DNA from: Nemertoderma westbladi
Taxonomy: Eukaryota > Xenacoelomorpha > Nemertodermatida > Nemertodermatidae
Assembly (NCBI GenBank): GCA_032718475.1
Contig: JAUCBJ010006581.1
Span: 1-49,817 of the forward strand
Direction of reading: 5' to 3'
Length of the DNA stretch: 49,817 nt
A program made the position numbers and the translations under genes. The notes beneath the pieces are model-generated. The model saw only the letters and a list, made by a program, of their open reading frames with translations, searched no databases and was not told the DNA's origin. Within the stretch, counting starts at the first letter, position 1. Each line of letters begins with the position of its first letter. Below are positions 30,211 to 39,984 of this stretch, in pieces.

Positions 30211-31830
30211 AGGACGCTCCTCACCACGTCGCCCCGGGTCAGGGTGCTCCATTCAACGTCGCTCAGGGTCAGGGTGCTCCCCACCACGTCGCCCCGGGTC
30301 AGGGTGCTCCACTCAACGTCGCTCAGGGTCAGGGTGCTCCCCACCACGTCGCCCAGGGTCAGGGTGCTCCACTCAACGTCGCTCAGTGTCAGGGTGCTCC
30401 ACTCAACGTCACCCAGGGTCAGGGTGTTCCCCACCACGTCGCCCAGGGTCAGGGTGCTCCCCACCACATCGCCCAGGGTCAGGGTGCTCCACTCATCGTC
30501 GCCCAGGGTCAGGGTGCTCCATTCAACGTCGCTCAGGGTCAGGGTGCTCCACTCAACGTCGCTCAGTGTCAGGGTGCTCCACTCAACGTCGCTCAGGGTC
30601 AGGGTGCTCCACTCAACGTCGCTCAGTGTCAGGGTGCTCCACTCAAAGTCGCTGAGGGTCAGGGTGCTCCACTCAATGTCGCCCAGTGTCAGGGTGCTCC
30701 ACTCAACGTCGCCCAGGGTCAGGGTGCTCCACTCAACGTCGCTCAGGGTCAGGGTGCTCCCCACCACGTCGCCCAGGGTCAGGGTGCTCCACTCAACGTC
30801 GCTCAGGGTTAGGGTGCTCCACTCAACGTCGCTCAGTGTCAGGGTGCTCCACTCAAAGTCGCTGAGGGTCAGGGTGCTCCACTCAACGTCGCCCAGGGTC
30901 AGGGTGCTCCACTCAACGTCGCTCAGGGTCAGGGTGCTCCCCACCACGTCGCCCAGGGTCAGGGTGCTCCACTCAACGTCGCTCAGGGTCAGGGTGCTCC
31001 ACTCAACGTCGCCCGGGGTCAGGGTGACCCACTCAACGTCGCACAGGGTCAGGGTGCTCCACTCAACGTCGCTCAGGGTCAGGGTGCTCCACTCAAAGTC
31101 GCTCAGGGTCAGGGTGACGCACTCAACGTCGCCCAGGATCAGGGTGCTCCACTCAACGTTGCTCAGGGTCAGGGTGCTCCCCACCACGTCGCCCAGGGTC
31201 AGGATGCTCCCCACAACGTCGCCCAGGGTCAGGGTGCTCCATTCAACGTCACTCAGGGTCAGGGTGCTCCACTCAATGTCGCTCAGTGTCAGGGTGCTCC
31301 ATTCAACGTCGCTCAGGATCAGGGTGCTTCACTCAACGTCGCCAAGGGTCAGGGTGCTCCCCACCACGTCGCCCAGGGTCAGGGTGCTCCACTCAACGTC
31401 GCCCAGGGTCAGGGTGACCCACTCAACGTTGCCCAGGGTCAGGGTGCTCCACTCAACGTCGCTCAGGTTCAGGGTGCTCCACTCAACGTCGCTCAGGGTC
31501 AGGGTGACCCACTCAACGTCGCCCAGGGTCAGGGTGCTCCACTCAACGTCGCTCAGGTTCAGGGTGCTCCACTCAATGTCGCTCAGGGTCAGGGTGCTCC
31601 ACTCAACGTCGCCCAGGGTCAGGGTGCTCCACTCAACGTCGCCCAGTGTCAGGGTGCTCCACTCAACGTCGCACAGGGTCAGGGTGCTTTCCACCACGTC
31701 GCCCCGGGTCAGGGTGCTCCACTCAACGTCGCTCAGGTTCAGGGTGCTCCACTCAACGTCGCTCAGGGTCAGGGTGATCCCCACCACGTCGCCCCGGGTC
31801 AGGGTGCTCCACTCAACGTCGCTCAGGGTC
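30211..31830. repeat. 30-bp minisatellite, 54 units, no indels
   Basis: Unit type A is CTCCACTCAACGTCGCTCAG followed by GGTCAGGGTG; type B has CCCACCACGTCGCCC in the central part. 1620 bases hold exactly 54 units and the phase never shifts. About 12 units are type B; several carry GTGTC, GACCC or AAAGTC variants. Because 30 is a multiple of three, open frames result: plus-strand 30,202-31,923 is open throughout (an RVRVLHSTSL-type decapeptide), and the minus strand is open as a TLSDVEWSTL-type decapeptide apart from a single TGA at 31,329-31,331. The flanks show no domain, so I do not call a gene, but a repetitive protein cannot be excluded. Confidence 0.95.
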
Positions 31831-31978
31831 AGGGACAGGCTCACTCATAATATGACGTACATCATTGTCAGTCTTCAAACAACACTAGTTGTTTTCGTTT
31901 GTTGTGGAGGTAATCCTTGTTAGAGTGTTGTTTCAACATGAATTATGTGACAGAGTTAAGAGACACATATCCAGCACA

Positions 31979-32660
31979 CACAGTGTGCCTGAAATAGAAT
32001 CTTGGGACTTGAAAATGCCCAGGCAAAAGGAGACTATTTCTAGGATCAGTTTTCTGCGCTGAATTCAAAATAAGAAAAACGAAAATATTTTATGGAGCCT
32101 TTCGGGATTTATTTACTGAATATTTAATTATTTAACTATTATTAGTAATAGTATTATAAATTTATTTAACTGAAAATGCCCCGACAAAGTGAGACCATTT
32201 CTAGGATCAGTTTTCTGCGCTGAATTCAAAAAAAGAAAAACAATAATATTTTATGGAGCCATTCGGGATTTATTTACTGAATATTTGATTATTAACTATT
32301 ATTAGTAATAGTATTATAAATTTATTTAACTGAAAATGCCCCGACAAAGTGAGACCATTTCTAGGATCAGTTTTCTGCGCTGAATTCAAAAAAAGAAAAA
32401 CAATAATATTTTATGGAGCCCTTCGGGATTTATTTACTGAATATTTGATTATTAACTATTATTAGTAATAATATTATAAATTTATTTAACTGAAAATGCC
32501 CAGACAAAGTGAGACAATTTCTAGGATCAGTTTTCTGCGCTGAATTCAAAAAAAAAGAAAAACTAAATTATTTTATGGAACCCTTCACGATTTATTTACT
32601 GAATATATAATTAATTAACTAATATTGATAATAATAGTAGGCCTACCGGTATGAATTTAT
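31979..32660 (+). repeat. Left inverted end: four ~161-bp tandem units
   Basis: TAGGATCAGTTTTCTGCGCT recurs at 32,041, 32,202, 32,362 and 32,522 (161, 160, 160). Each unit also has TGAAAATGCCC, GGGATTTATTTACTGAATAT and ATTATAAATTTATTTAACTG. Confidence 0.9.
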
Positions 32661-32874
32661 TTAACTACGAGTGTCCGGCCATAATATTCGGCTACCATAT
32701 ATGAGTCAAATATATCAAATCAACTGGACTGTCGCTACATTTACACCAGATTATTTCGTAGTTTTGATGGGGAAGGATACAGCTTGATCAAGTGGAAGAG
32801 AAATGAAAGAAACAATGTTCAATTCAAAATAGTAAACAAGCCGTATATTAAACACAGGCCAAATAGCGACTACG

Positions 32875-33228
32875 CTAGACGTGCTTAGAGTTATACTCAG
32901 TAACGGCCTGGAACAAGTGGCGTCCGAAAGAAGGGTGTTCAATGCCAACTTTATACTTCAACCAGGTTTGCATAAAGTCATAATGCACAGACTCTGAAGC
33001 TTGCTCACTAAAGTAACCAAGAGCTAAGTTTCTGCTCTTGCAGAATTGGACTACATGAAAGAACACAGCATGCACCTTTGGTGTCACACTGATGTTGAGA
33101 GTCATATATAGTTGCTGGAATTTACCAATTTTTTGATCAAAGTTAGTTTCTAACTGTTTTCCGAAACAGGATTTGACTACATCGTTGAAACAATGAAACG
33201 TATCAATCAGTAAAGTCTTTATATTCAT
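32875..33228 (-). CDS. C-terminal part of the transposase-like protein, after a frameshift
   Basis: 117 residues in a different frame from the main ORF, overlapping its end by 26 bases. Content: LLIDTFHCFNDVVKSCFGK, then VTPKVHAVFFHVVQF (~48-62), then YFSEQASESVHYDF (~72-85) with candidate catalytic Glu75 or Glu79, and a final AVTEYNSKHV. The sense runs on directly from the 610-residue ORF, so the two are one gene of about 720 residues broken within 33,206-33,232. The nominal start codon is probably not a true start. Confidence 0.6.
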   Translation of the reverse strand: MNIKTLLIDTFHCFNDVVKSCFGKQLETNFDQKIGKFQQLYMTLNISVTPKVHAVFFHVVQFCKSRNLALGYFSEQASESVHYDFMQTWLKYKVGIEHPSFGRHLFQAVTEYNSKHV

Positions 33229-35035
33229 TGGGACAGATCTGACGAAGTTTGTCCACAGCTTTTAGAAGTGTTCTACATGAATTGCCATTAAATGTGCCAC
33301 CATGTAGGGCATCGCGTTGAACATTACAGGCTTGTGGCCACTTGATAATGTCAGGCCAAACCTTGGAAAGGCCATCATACATGGTGTTAACAGTGCCTGT
33401 CAACAGGTGCAGCTCTGGTGGTGGAATTAAATCTAGCACCAAACTTTCCTTATTTCCTATTTCAATTGGAACATGAGCACAGTTTGCAAACTTCTTAGCC
33501 TTTTTACCATCCCGCGCAGTCTCACTATTCCACGACCAAAAATGTTCTTCAATGTTCCTCAGTGTTCGCATTGTGCCAATCTCTACTAGATTAGACCGGT
33601 GTGACTCACACCAACAACAAGGAAAACTAGCACCATGAGCCATAAGCCCAACGATGATATTTGCAAGCTTTAGATCACAGGCAATAAATGGAGATGGTGA
33701 TAGCTTGGCAAATGTAGGCGATAGATCAAGCTTAAGCCAAATCTTTAGAAGATTCGTGTAGCTTTCCTGTACGTCTGGGGCAGTAAAGAGAATAATTATT
33801 CTTTTTACACCACTTTCCAACCGATTCTTTGCAGCAACTCCATCAGTATAACAATGTCTATGAGTTTTTTCAGTGTTGCTGGCAGAAATCGAAGAGTTTG
33901 GAATTGACACCAAACTTAAACACAATTTCATGAAACCACCTCCACCATCAATGCCTATCTTCCACTGCAATGAGCGATCAAAGCTTTCCCGCTGTTGGAT
34001 TATATACTGCACCAGATTCTCTGTATTGGTGCAAAAAACTGCACTCCTTGGAGATGTCTCAAATTTATTACCATTTGCTTCCTTTGCTATAAAATTCATG
34101 ACCTGAACATCGAAAAATTGGTCCAGTTGATGATTAGTTTTTCGCAAGTTTTCCCTTAAATGTGGCTCTATAACACATCTATTATCGGTAGATGTACGAA
34201 TGTGAGTGGCTAGACGTATCAACTTGTTGGAACTCAGATTTAAATCAACCTGTATTTGAGACATATCCTCGGTAGTAAACAAGGTACGCTTAGCTGTCGA
34301 GCACTGACTAACTTCCTCTGTACCTTCTAGTCGACGTTTCGATCCAACTTCAATATGCAAAGGCCAACCACCGTTACTTTTACTCAAGTTTAATTGCGAA
34401 GTGGATGCAGAATTATCATCAGTTGCCTGGTTTATTAGATTCCTAGTAAGCTTTTCTTTGGTCGAGGGTGTTGCTGCAAGTTCAGCTAAATTAGCAACTC
34501 GAGTTGACCGGTTACATGTATGACTCAAACCGGGTCCTACTGTTGAAAAGCAGAAACTGCACAACTTAATTGGTTTTGGTGCACTTCCAGCAATATCTGT
34601 GACAGGGATAGGCCCAATTTGTTGTTTAGATGGAGGATGACCCCGTCGATCATGTGGAGAAGGGTCGGTTGGAAGCCTTTCCACTCCACCGAGGGCAGAT
34701 ATTCTCGCTGCCTTGCAAACAAGACATAAACATTCTCCGCCGACGTTTGAAAAGTGCGATGCCCTTGTTATCGGCCTGTTAAGAAGTGAGTGGTCGAAAA
34801 GTTTTATTTTACGCATAAACTTTCCCTTGGAATAGTCCTGGAGCGCAGTACGACACGTTGAGCATATAGATGTCGGCAAACGATCATCGTTGGAACTGTA
34901 ACCTTCCTTGATAACGAACAATCGTATTAGTTCCTCGTGTTTTTCGTTAATCTTCCGCATTTCTTTCGTTTTACCGAAACATAAAGCACAAATTGCATTC
35001 CGGGCATCTTCATGGCTTCTAACCTGTTTAGGCAT
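33203..35035 (-). CDS. Transposase-like protein of the foldback-like element
   Basis: 610 residues, ATG at 35035. N-terminal zinc-binding region: Cys16/Cys19 and Cys58/Cys61 (ICALC, SICSTC), then CLCLVC (103-108) and CSFC...HTC (159-174). The linker at 190-260 is Ser/Lys-rich with a basic KRRLEG. The catalytic-looking part has IGIDGGGGFMKLCLSL (Asp362) and FIACDLKLANIIVGLM (Asp453), then a Cys cluster PCCWC (472-476), then LDLIPPPELHLLTGTVN. The two Asp in strand contexts plus a Glu in the frameshifted C-terminus resemble an RNase H-fold DDE transposase with a zinc insertion. I recall related unnamed proteins in invertebrate genomes but know no superfamily name. Placement between matching inverted ends supports a transposase role. 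Confidence 0.6.
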   Translation of the reverse strand: MPKQVRSHEDARNAICALCFGKTKEMRKINEKHEELIRLFVIKEGYSSNDDRLPTSICSTCRTALQDYSKGKFMRKIKLFDHSLLNRPITRASHFSNVGGECLCLVCKAARISALGGVERLPTDPSPHDRRGHPPSKQQIGPIPVTDIAGSAPKPIKLCSFCFSTVGPGLSHTCNRSTRVANLAELAATPSTKEKLTRNLINQATDDNSASTSQLNLSKSNGGWPLHIEVGSKRRLEGTEEVSQCSTAKRTLFTTEDMSQIQVDLNLSSNKLIRLATHIRTSTDNRCVIEPHLRENLRKTNHQLDQFFDVQVMNFIAKEANGNKFETSPRSAVFCTNTENLVQYIIQQRESFDRSLQWKIGIDGGGGFMKLCLSLVSIPNSSISASNTEKTHRHCYTDGVAAKNRLESGVKRIIILFTAPDVQESYTNLLKIWLKLDLSPTFAKLSPSPFIACDLKLANIIVGLMAHGASFPCCWCESHRSNLVEIGTMRTLRNIEEHFWSWNSETARDGKKAKKFANCAHVPIEIGNKESLVLDLIPPPELHLLTGTVNTMYDGLSKVWPDIIKWPQACNVQRDALHGGTFNGNSCRTLLKAVDKLRQICPNEYKDFTD

Positions 35036-35139
35036 TATATTCTACCAGTAAGAAACAAATTAAATTAATTTACAGTAATGAAGAGGTACCAGGAATAACG
35101 GTATATCACAGAACTTGTAATTCAGAACATTGATTCAGT

Positions 35140-35294
35140 ATTCGATTTGAATTTCCCTCTCCATTCTACAAATTTGTAGAATGGAGAGGGAAATTCAAAT
35201 CGAATTTAATCGACCATTCCATGCTGGAATTTTAGTCCTGTTACTTTGCAAAGTAACAGGACTAAAATTCCAGCATGGAATGGTCGATTAAATT
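35140..35294. repeat. Two overlapping perfect palindromes (66 bp and 92 bp)
   Basis: Palindrome 1 spans 35,140-35,205: two 33-base arms meeting at TCTACAAA|TTTGTAGA with no spacer. Palindrome 2 spans 35,203-35,294: two 46-base arms meeting at TTACTTTG|CAAAGTAA with no spacer. No mismatch in either. They overlap by three bases and lie about 100 bases upstream of the transposase-like start codon. Confidence 0.95.
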
Positions 35295-35589
35295 AAATTA
35301 TAAATTATATTATTAGATTATATTATTATATTTTGATTTTATTTTTATGTCTATATATTCGCCTGTTTATGTTTGCGTAAATGTAGAATTTACCTAAATT
35401 CGGTAATATTACATAACTAATGTTAAAAGTAACTAATAATATTAAATTATTACGAACGGTCAGTGTAGAAAAGCTGAAAATACTTCCTGTGTACTAACTA
35501 TGTATGGTAGCTGCTCCATATAGCTTATTATGACCTGACATTTATAGTTAAAGAAATTTATAACAATAATTATTATTAATTTTAGTTAA

Positions 35590-36065
35590 TTAATTAAATA
35601 ATTTATTAAATAAATGCTGAAGGGCTCCGTAAAATTTTTTCGTTTTTCTTTTTTTGAAATCAGCTCAGAAAACTGACTCTAGAAATGGTCTCACTTTGTC
35701 TGGGCATTTTCAGTTAAATAAATTTATAATATTAGTATTAATATTGGTTAATTAATTAAATATTCAGTAAATAAATCCTGAAGGGCTCCGTAAAATTTTT
35801 TAATTTTTCTTGTTTTGAAATCAGCTCAGAAAACTGACTCTAGAAATGGTCTCACTTTGTCTGGGCATTTTCAGTTAAATAAATTTATAATATTAGTATT
35901 AATATTGGTTAATTAATTAAATATTCAGTAAATAAATCCCGAAGGGCTCCATAAAATATTTTCGTTTTTCTTATTTTGAATTCAGCGCAGAAAACTGATC
36001 CTAGAAATGGTCTCCTTTTGCCTGGGCATTTTCAAGTCCCAAGATTCGATTTCAGGCACACTGTG
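35590..36065 (-). repeat. Right inverted end: three ~161-bp tandem units
   Basis: AGAAATGGTCTC recurs at 35,681, 35,842 and 36,004 (spacing ~161). The outermost unit matches the left outermost unit most closely (both have GCCCAGGCAAAAGGAGAC-type sequence on the same strand sense), while inner units carry the GACAAAGTGAGACC variant. Confidence 0.9.
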
Positions 36066-36229
36066 CACAATCATATTCATATAGCATCTGCAATAGAATA
36101 CATGAAAAATAACAAATAACAAATAACAACTCCTACTCCAATACTGGTCCAGTATGAAACAGTCAGTGTATAACATCAGGCAAAAAACCTCAATTATTGT
36201 TATATCAGTTTTGAGTTAAATCTGATTCC

Positions 36230-37018
36230 ATGAGTCGTGATCGTTATATATCGATTCTCCGGGTTATTCGATTTTCGAACCCAAACAATGTAGATCCTGA
36301 GGACAGGGAAACAAGAATCCACGGTATTATAGAATTAGTAAGTGATATCTATAAACAGTATACACCAGGTCGGAATTTATCCCTTGATGAAGCATTACTA
36401 CTTTTCAAAGGTCGGCTCGGATTCAAAGATTTTATTTGCACGAAACATTCCCGCTTTGGGATCAAACGATTTAATTCTTTGTGACTCTAATGGGTATTTG
36501 GTTGTTGCAAGGGTGTATTTTGGGAAGAATGCCACAATACCCCAGATATTGGCAACACCACAGGTTTCACATAGCGAGAACATAGTCGCTTTGTTACTTG
36601 ATAAATCCGATTTATTGAAGAAAGGATACATTGTCCACATAGATAACTGGTCAAAAAACGTCGCCAGGCGAGTGCTAGTATAGCACTCGCCTGGCGACGT
36701 TTTTTGACAATTCAACTGGTGTGAGAGGAACGATAAATGTAACTAGAGGAATTGTGATAACGCCCGTAAGTGGCACCGTGGCGTCTACGAAAGTGACAGT
36801 TGTGATTCTGTAGTTCCAGGGCCAGGGGCCTTTGTCCACCACTCCCTCACACTAATTCCACTAACACCGAAGGTTCGCAAACCAAGAAACCGTTGCCGAT
36901 TGTGTTACTCTGATGGGTGCAAAGAAAAACTGTCACGATATTATTGCCCGCAATGCCCCTCTAAGCCATCTCTATGTCTGGAGTGTGCGACTCCGTGGCA
37001 CAAGAACATAAAACAATA
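36230..37018 (+). pseudogene. piggyBac transposase remnant with internal deletion
   Basis: Pieces in order: MSRDRYISILRVIRFSN with NLSLDEALLLFKGRLGFKDF (36,230-36,484); then, in the next frame, CDSNGYLVVARVYFGK and GYIVHIDNWS (to ~36,653), the DNW being the conserved piggyBac catalytic-core motif; then a 59-base palindrome; then a short STGVRGT block typical of the region after DNW; then the C-terminal cysteine-rich finger RCRLCYSDGCKEKLSRYYC with CLEC (~36,890-37,000), ending at TAG. The N-terminal third is missing, one frame change lies near 36,480, and a large part between the TGVRGT block and the finger is deleted. Confidence 0.75.
36650..36708. repeat. 59-bp near-perfect palindrome inside the piggyBac remnant
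   Basis: Two perfect 28-base arms (36,650-36,677 and 36,681-36,708) separated by GTA. It is GC-rich inside (GTCGCCAGGCGAGTGCTA), unlike the AT-rich flanks. AACTGGT occurs on both sides (36,645-36,651 and 36,714-36,720). Confidence 0.95.
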
Positions 37019-37109
37019 GGTATCTGTTCACTATAATACCAATGTAATATCAATCAATCAATCATTTAATATATTTTTAACTATATTAGTCATTTTTTTA
37101 TTCGATAAT

Positions 37110-37605
37110 TTTGACAGACTGACCGACAGACAGACAGACTGTAAACCGACAGGGTATATTCAACCAAACATGAGAATTGACTTCAGAAATGCAATCAGCG
37201 TCCAGAAAAACCCCCCATGGCGAACGTTTTAGCTGCGTGGTAGAATTTTTTAATTTTGACAGACAAATTGACCGACAGACAGACAAAACAGTAAACCGAC
37301 AGAGTATATTTAACCAAACATGGGAATTGACTTCAGATATGAAATCAGCGTCCAGAAAAACACCCATGGCGAACGTTTAAGCTGCGTGGTAGAATTTTAT
37401 ACTTTTGACAGACAAATTGACCGACAGTAAACCGACAGGGTATTTTCAACCAAACATGATAATTGACTTCAGAAATGCAATCAGCATCCAGAAAAACCCC
37501 CATGGCGAACAATTTAGCTGCATGGTAGAATTTTTTAATTTTGACAGACAAATTGACCGACAGACAGACAAAACAGTAAACTGACAGAGTATATTTAACT
37601 CTAAC
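37110..37605. repeat. ~135-150-bp tandem repeat with GACAGAC tracts
   Basis: GACAGAC starts units at 37,113, 37,258, 37,407 and 37,543. Each has AACCGACAG, CAACCAAACATG-AATTGACTTCAG and CAGCGTCCAGAAAAAC. Three full units and part of a fourth. Confidence 0.9.
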
Positions 37606-37769
37606 TTTTAGAGTTATTATTTAGAATTTAGAATTTAACTCTTTGCATGACTTTTCATTTTTTGGGGTAAAAATTAATTTTATAATTTTTCACACTTAAA
37701 ACAGTCCCATGAGTACTAAATAATCGAAAAAATTGAAAAAAAATATTTTTGTGGCATAATTCACAATTG

Positions 37770-37830
37770 TATCACATTTGATACAGCATGCTTCCTATTG
37801 ATGTATCATATATGATACAATTAGAAAATA
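37770..37830. repeat. Cluster of TGTATCA/TGATACA inverted repeats
   Basis: TGTATCACATTTGATACA and TGTATCATATATGATACA lie about 25 bases apart, each a hairpin of 7-8 bp arms, just beyond the stop of the second piggyBac fragment on the minus strand. Confidence 0.7.
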
Positions 37831-37923
37831 ATATGTATTTCATCACAAAAAGTGAAACTAAAACTGTATTCATATTAATTTTCAAAACAATTATACAATG
37901 ACAACAACGGATATTGATTATTA

Positions 37924-38040
37924 TTATTGACAGTGAAATTGCTTGAAGCAGTTCCGTGTTAAATTGAGACACAGGTGCACATTACATTTCTCGCATTTAA
38001 AACAAGTAAATCGCTTACATCCCGGACATCCCGAAGCTAT
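37924..38040 (-). pseudogene. Second piggyBac C-terminal zinc-finger fragment
   Basis: On the minus strand the frame reads CPGCKRFTCFKCEKCNVHLC followed by NCFKQFH and a stop at 37,924-37,926. This Cys-rich pattern ending in C-F-x-x-F/Y-H is the usual end of piggyBac transposases. Upstream coding is not recognisable, so only the tail survives. It is on the opposite strand from the 36.2-37.0 kb remnant. Confidence 0.5.
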
Positions 38041-39520
38041 AAGTTCTCACATATAGTTCTCACAAAGTTCTCACAATAGACAGTTTCAAAAATCTACTGG
38101 ACAATTTATAAACTGTGTCAATAACTAATTATCGTAAAGGTTTTGTGCAGTATTATATTTGATATTATTTGTACCGCATATGTAAATTGTCAATAAACAT
38201 ATCTATCTATGTAGAATATATTTATTTATACATTTATGTAAAAACAATAACAAATACACCAAACATAATGTACTGTATATAGGTAATGTCCAACACAACA
38301 TATAGGATTACCCATAAAGCTCTGCAGCTTATTTCCATGGGGGTCCTTAATGTTACTTGGTTACAAATACAGTACAATATGAAAAATATGAAAATGGGCA
38401 ATTGGGCTTTAACTTTTACTTTCTTTTTTTCATATCAATAACACTATTAGTAATGGTGGGGTCTATAAAACATTAAATGCCCTAAGGAAGGTTGGGGGGG
38501 GGGGGGGGGGTAGGCGCAATTCATCCTCATTAATTACAATTTTTCTAATTCTTCATAATATTTTTATAAAAATACATCCCTTAAAATCAAATCATTACAA
38601 CTTATGATACATTAATAAATTGTTGATTAACACAGAACCACCATTATTCCTCTAATCCAAATATATTGTAGTATAATACAGTATAATTGTAAGGCTTTAT
38701 ACCTACAATATACTGCTCCATACAAATAGCCTAAGAGAGCGGCATTACCGGTACCAATTTCCGCGGACATAAAAAGATAAAATCAGCGGACATAATGAGT
38801 AAATTCAACGGACAAAAACAATTATTGTGGATCTAAAGCACTACTGTATCCTAGTGGACCAGTGAATCCTTTGACAATCAGTGAATACCTACTACCCACA
38901 GCCTCCTCAACCCCACCTCTCTCTCTCACAAACTCAGCTGTCCTACCAAACTAATGTGTTCTATAATATATCCCTATAGAACCTGTTGTATTACATCTAA
39001 CCAATATTAGTTAACTTCTCTACCTTCATGAAGGGCCTATGAATTTCGATGGTTACACCAAATAATTCCACTCTGCTACTAATGACTCACCAGCAGATAG
39101 CTTTTCCAGCGCCCTTCATTGATTGGCTAAACTCTTGGCTATCATTTGGTTACATGTTATGCCTGCACTGCCTATAAGCAAACCAACAACAATATTCTGT
39201 ACATTATTACTGTTCTGGGTTTGGGTATTGCGTTATTTTATATATATAGCTAATGGTCTGAATGTAGATCAATCACAGGATCGGACCACTTTTCTTCATA
39301 TTTGTTTTTAAGCCTAAGGCAGCAAGGCAGGTAGCAAATGTAGCATACTGTAACCGTATTTATATTAATTAATTGCTTTGATTTTAGGTGTAAGCATAAG
39401 TACTTTGTAAACATAGGCCTGTCTACCTGTAGCTTCTATGCTATATCAGTTCAGTACATAGTAGGCCAATACTTAGGCTGTTAGGCCACCAGTATTGGTT
39501 ATGTAGAGTTATGTAGTGGT
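38041..39520. other. No gene; poly(G) tract and a dispersed-repeat fragment
   Basis: A 17-G run lies at 38,494-38,510. 38,730-38,830 (CCTAAGAGAGCGGCATTACC ... GCGGACATAA ... CAACGGACAAAAACAATTATT) is related to 11,270-11,400. No coding sequence is supported. Confidence 0.5.
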
Positions 39521-39523
39521 AGA

Positions 39524-39880
39524 GGGCGGGTAGCTCAGTTGGTTGAGCGCCGGGCCTGCAATCTATTGGTTGTAGGTTCAGCCCCGCCAGGGTCCACTCA
39601 GCCTTTCATCCACTGGGGTCGATAAAATGAGTACCAGTTAAATAACTGGGAGCAAATCTTGGGATAGGAGTAGCGCCCACCCCTACCCTCGGGTAGCAGC
39701 TATCGAAAGAGGAGCCTTCGGGTTGCCTCCGGCTTCGGCCGACTGTTTGCTTGCTTGATTGGTTATGTGGTTTGGAAACAGTGGAATTGTGCACTGGAAA
39801 GCACCCAACCACCCAGACCACCCACCGTGGTCTTGTGGTTCTTTAAATTAATCTAATTAATCTAATCTAATTATTAATTA
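39524..39880 (+). repeat. tRNA-derived SINE
   Basis: The head is tRNA-like: GGGCGGG then TAGCTCAGTTGGTTGAGC (A box) and GGTTCAGCCCC (B box, 39,575-39,585). The body contains CCTTTCATCCACTGGGGTCG and ATAAAATGAGTACCAGTTAA, a type of central sequence I recall from SINEs of several invertebrates. The 3' part dissolves into AATCTAATTAATCTAATC repeats from about 39,845. Not a functional tRNA: the acceptor stem does not pair. Confidence 0.8.
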
Positions 39881-39984
39881 ATCATAATAATTAATTTATC
39901 TAATCTATAGCCCCGGTTTCAATGATTTAATATAGCTACAGTACTATAGTTATAGTATTATATACTAATACTAGCTATAGTAAT

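Larger units (their letters stand above)
31979..36065. mobile_element. Foldback-like DNA transposon with multi-unit inverted ends
   Basis: The outer ends are inverted copies: CACAGTGTGCCTGAAAT at 31,979 and its complement ending at 36,065, continuing inward as GAATCTTGGGACTTGAAAAT and then the repeated units. The left end holds four and the right end three ~161-bp units. Between them lies one minus-strand transposase-like gene. Length 4,087 bp. A clean target duplication is not visible; GCACA flanks both ends, but the surrounding bases differ. The structure is like Foldback/Galileo elements; the encoded protein is not one I can assign to a named superfamily. Confidence 0.75.

Noticed and set aside
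30202-31923. 573-residue open frame over the 30-bp minisatellite as a protein gene
   Set aside because: The unit length is a multiple of three, so open frames follow automatically; other frames are also long, no flanking domain or clear start context supports it. Kept as a question in the findings.
36230-37018. Intact domesticated piggyBac gene
   Set aside because: Frame change, palindrome after DNW and a large deletion before the C-terminal finger.
39524-39590. Functional tRNA gene
   Set aside because: A and B boxes are present but the acceptor stem does not pair and a SINE body follows.
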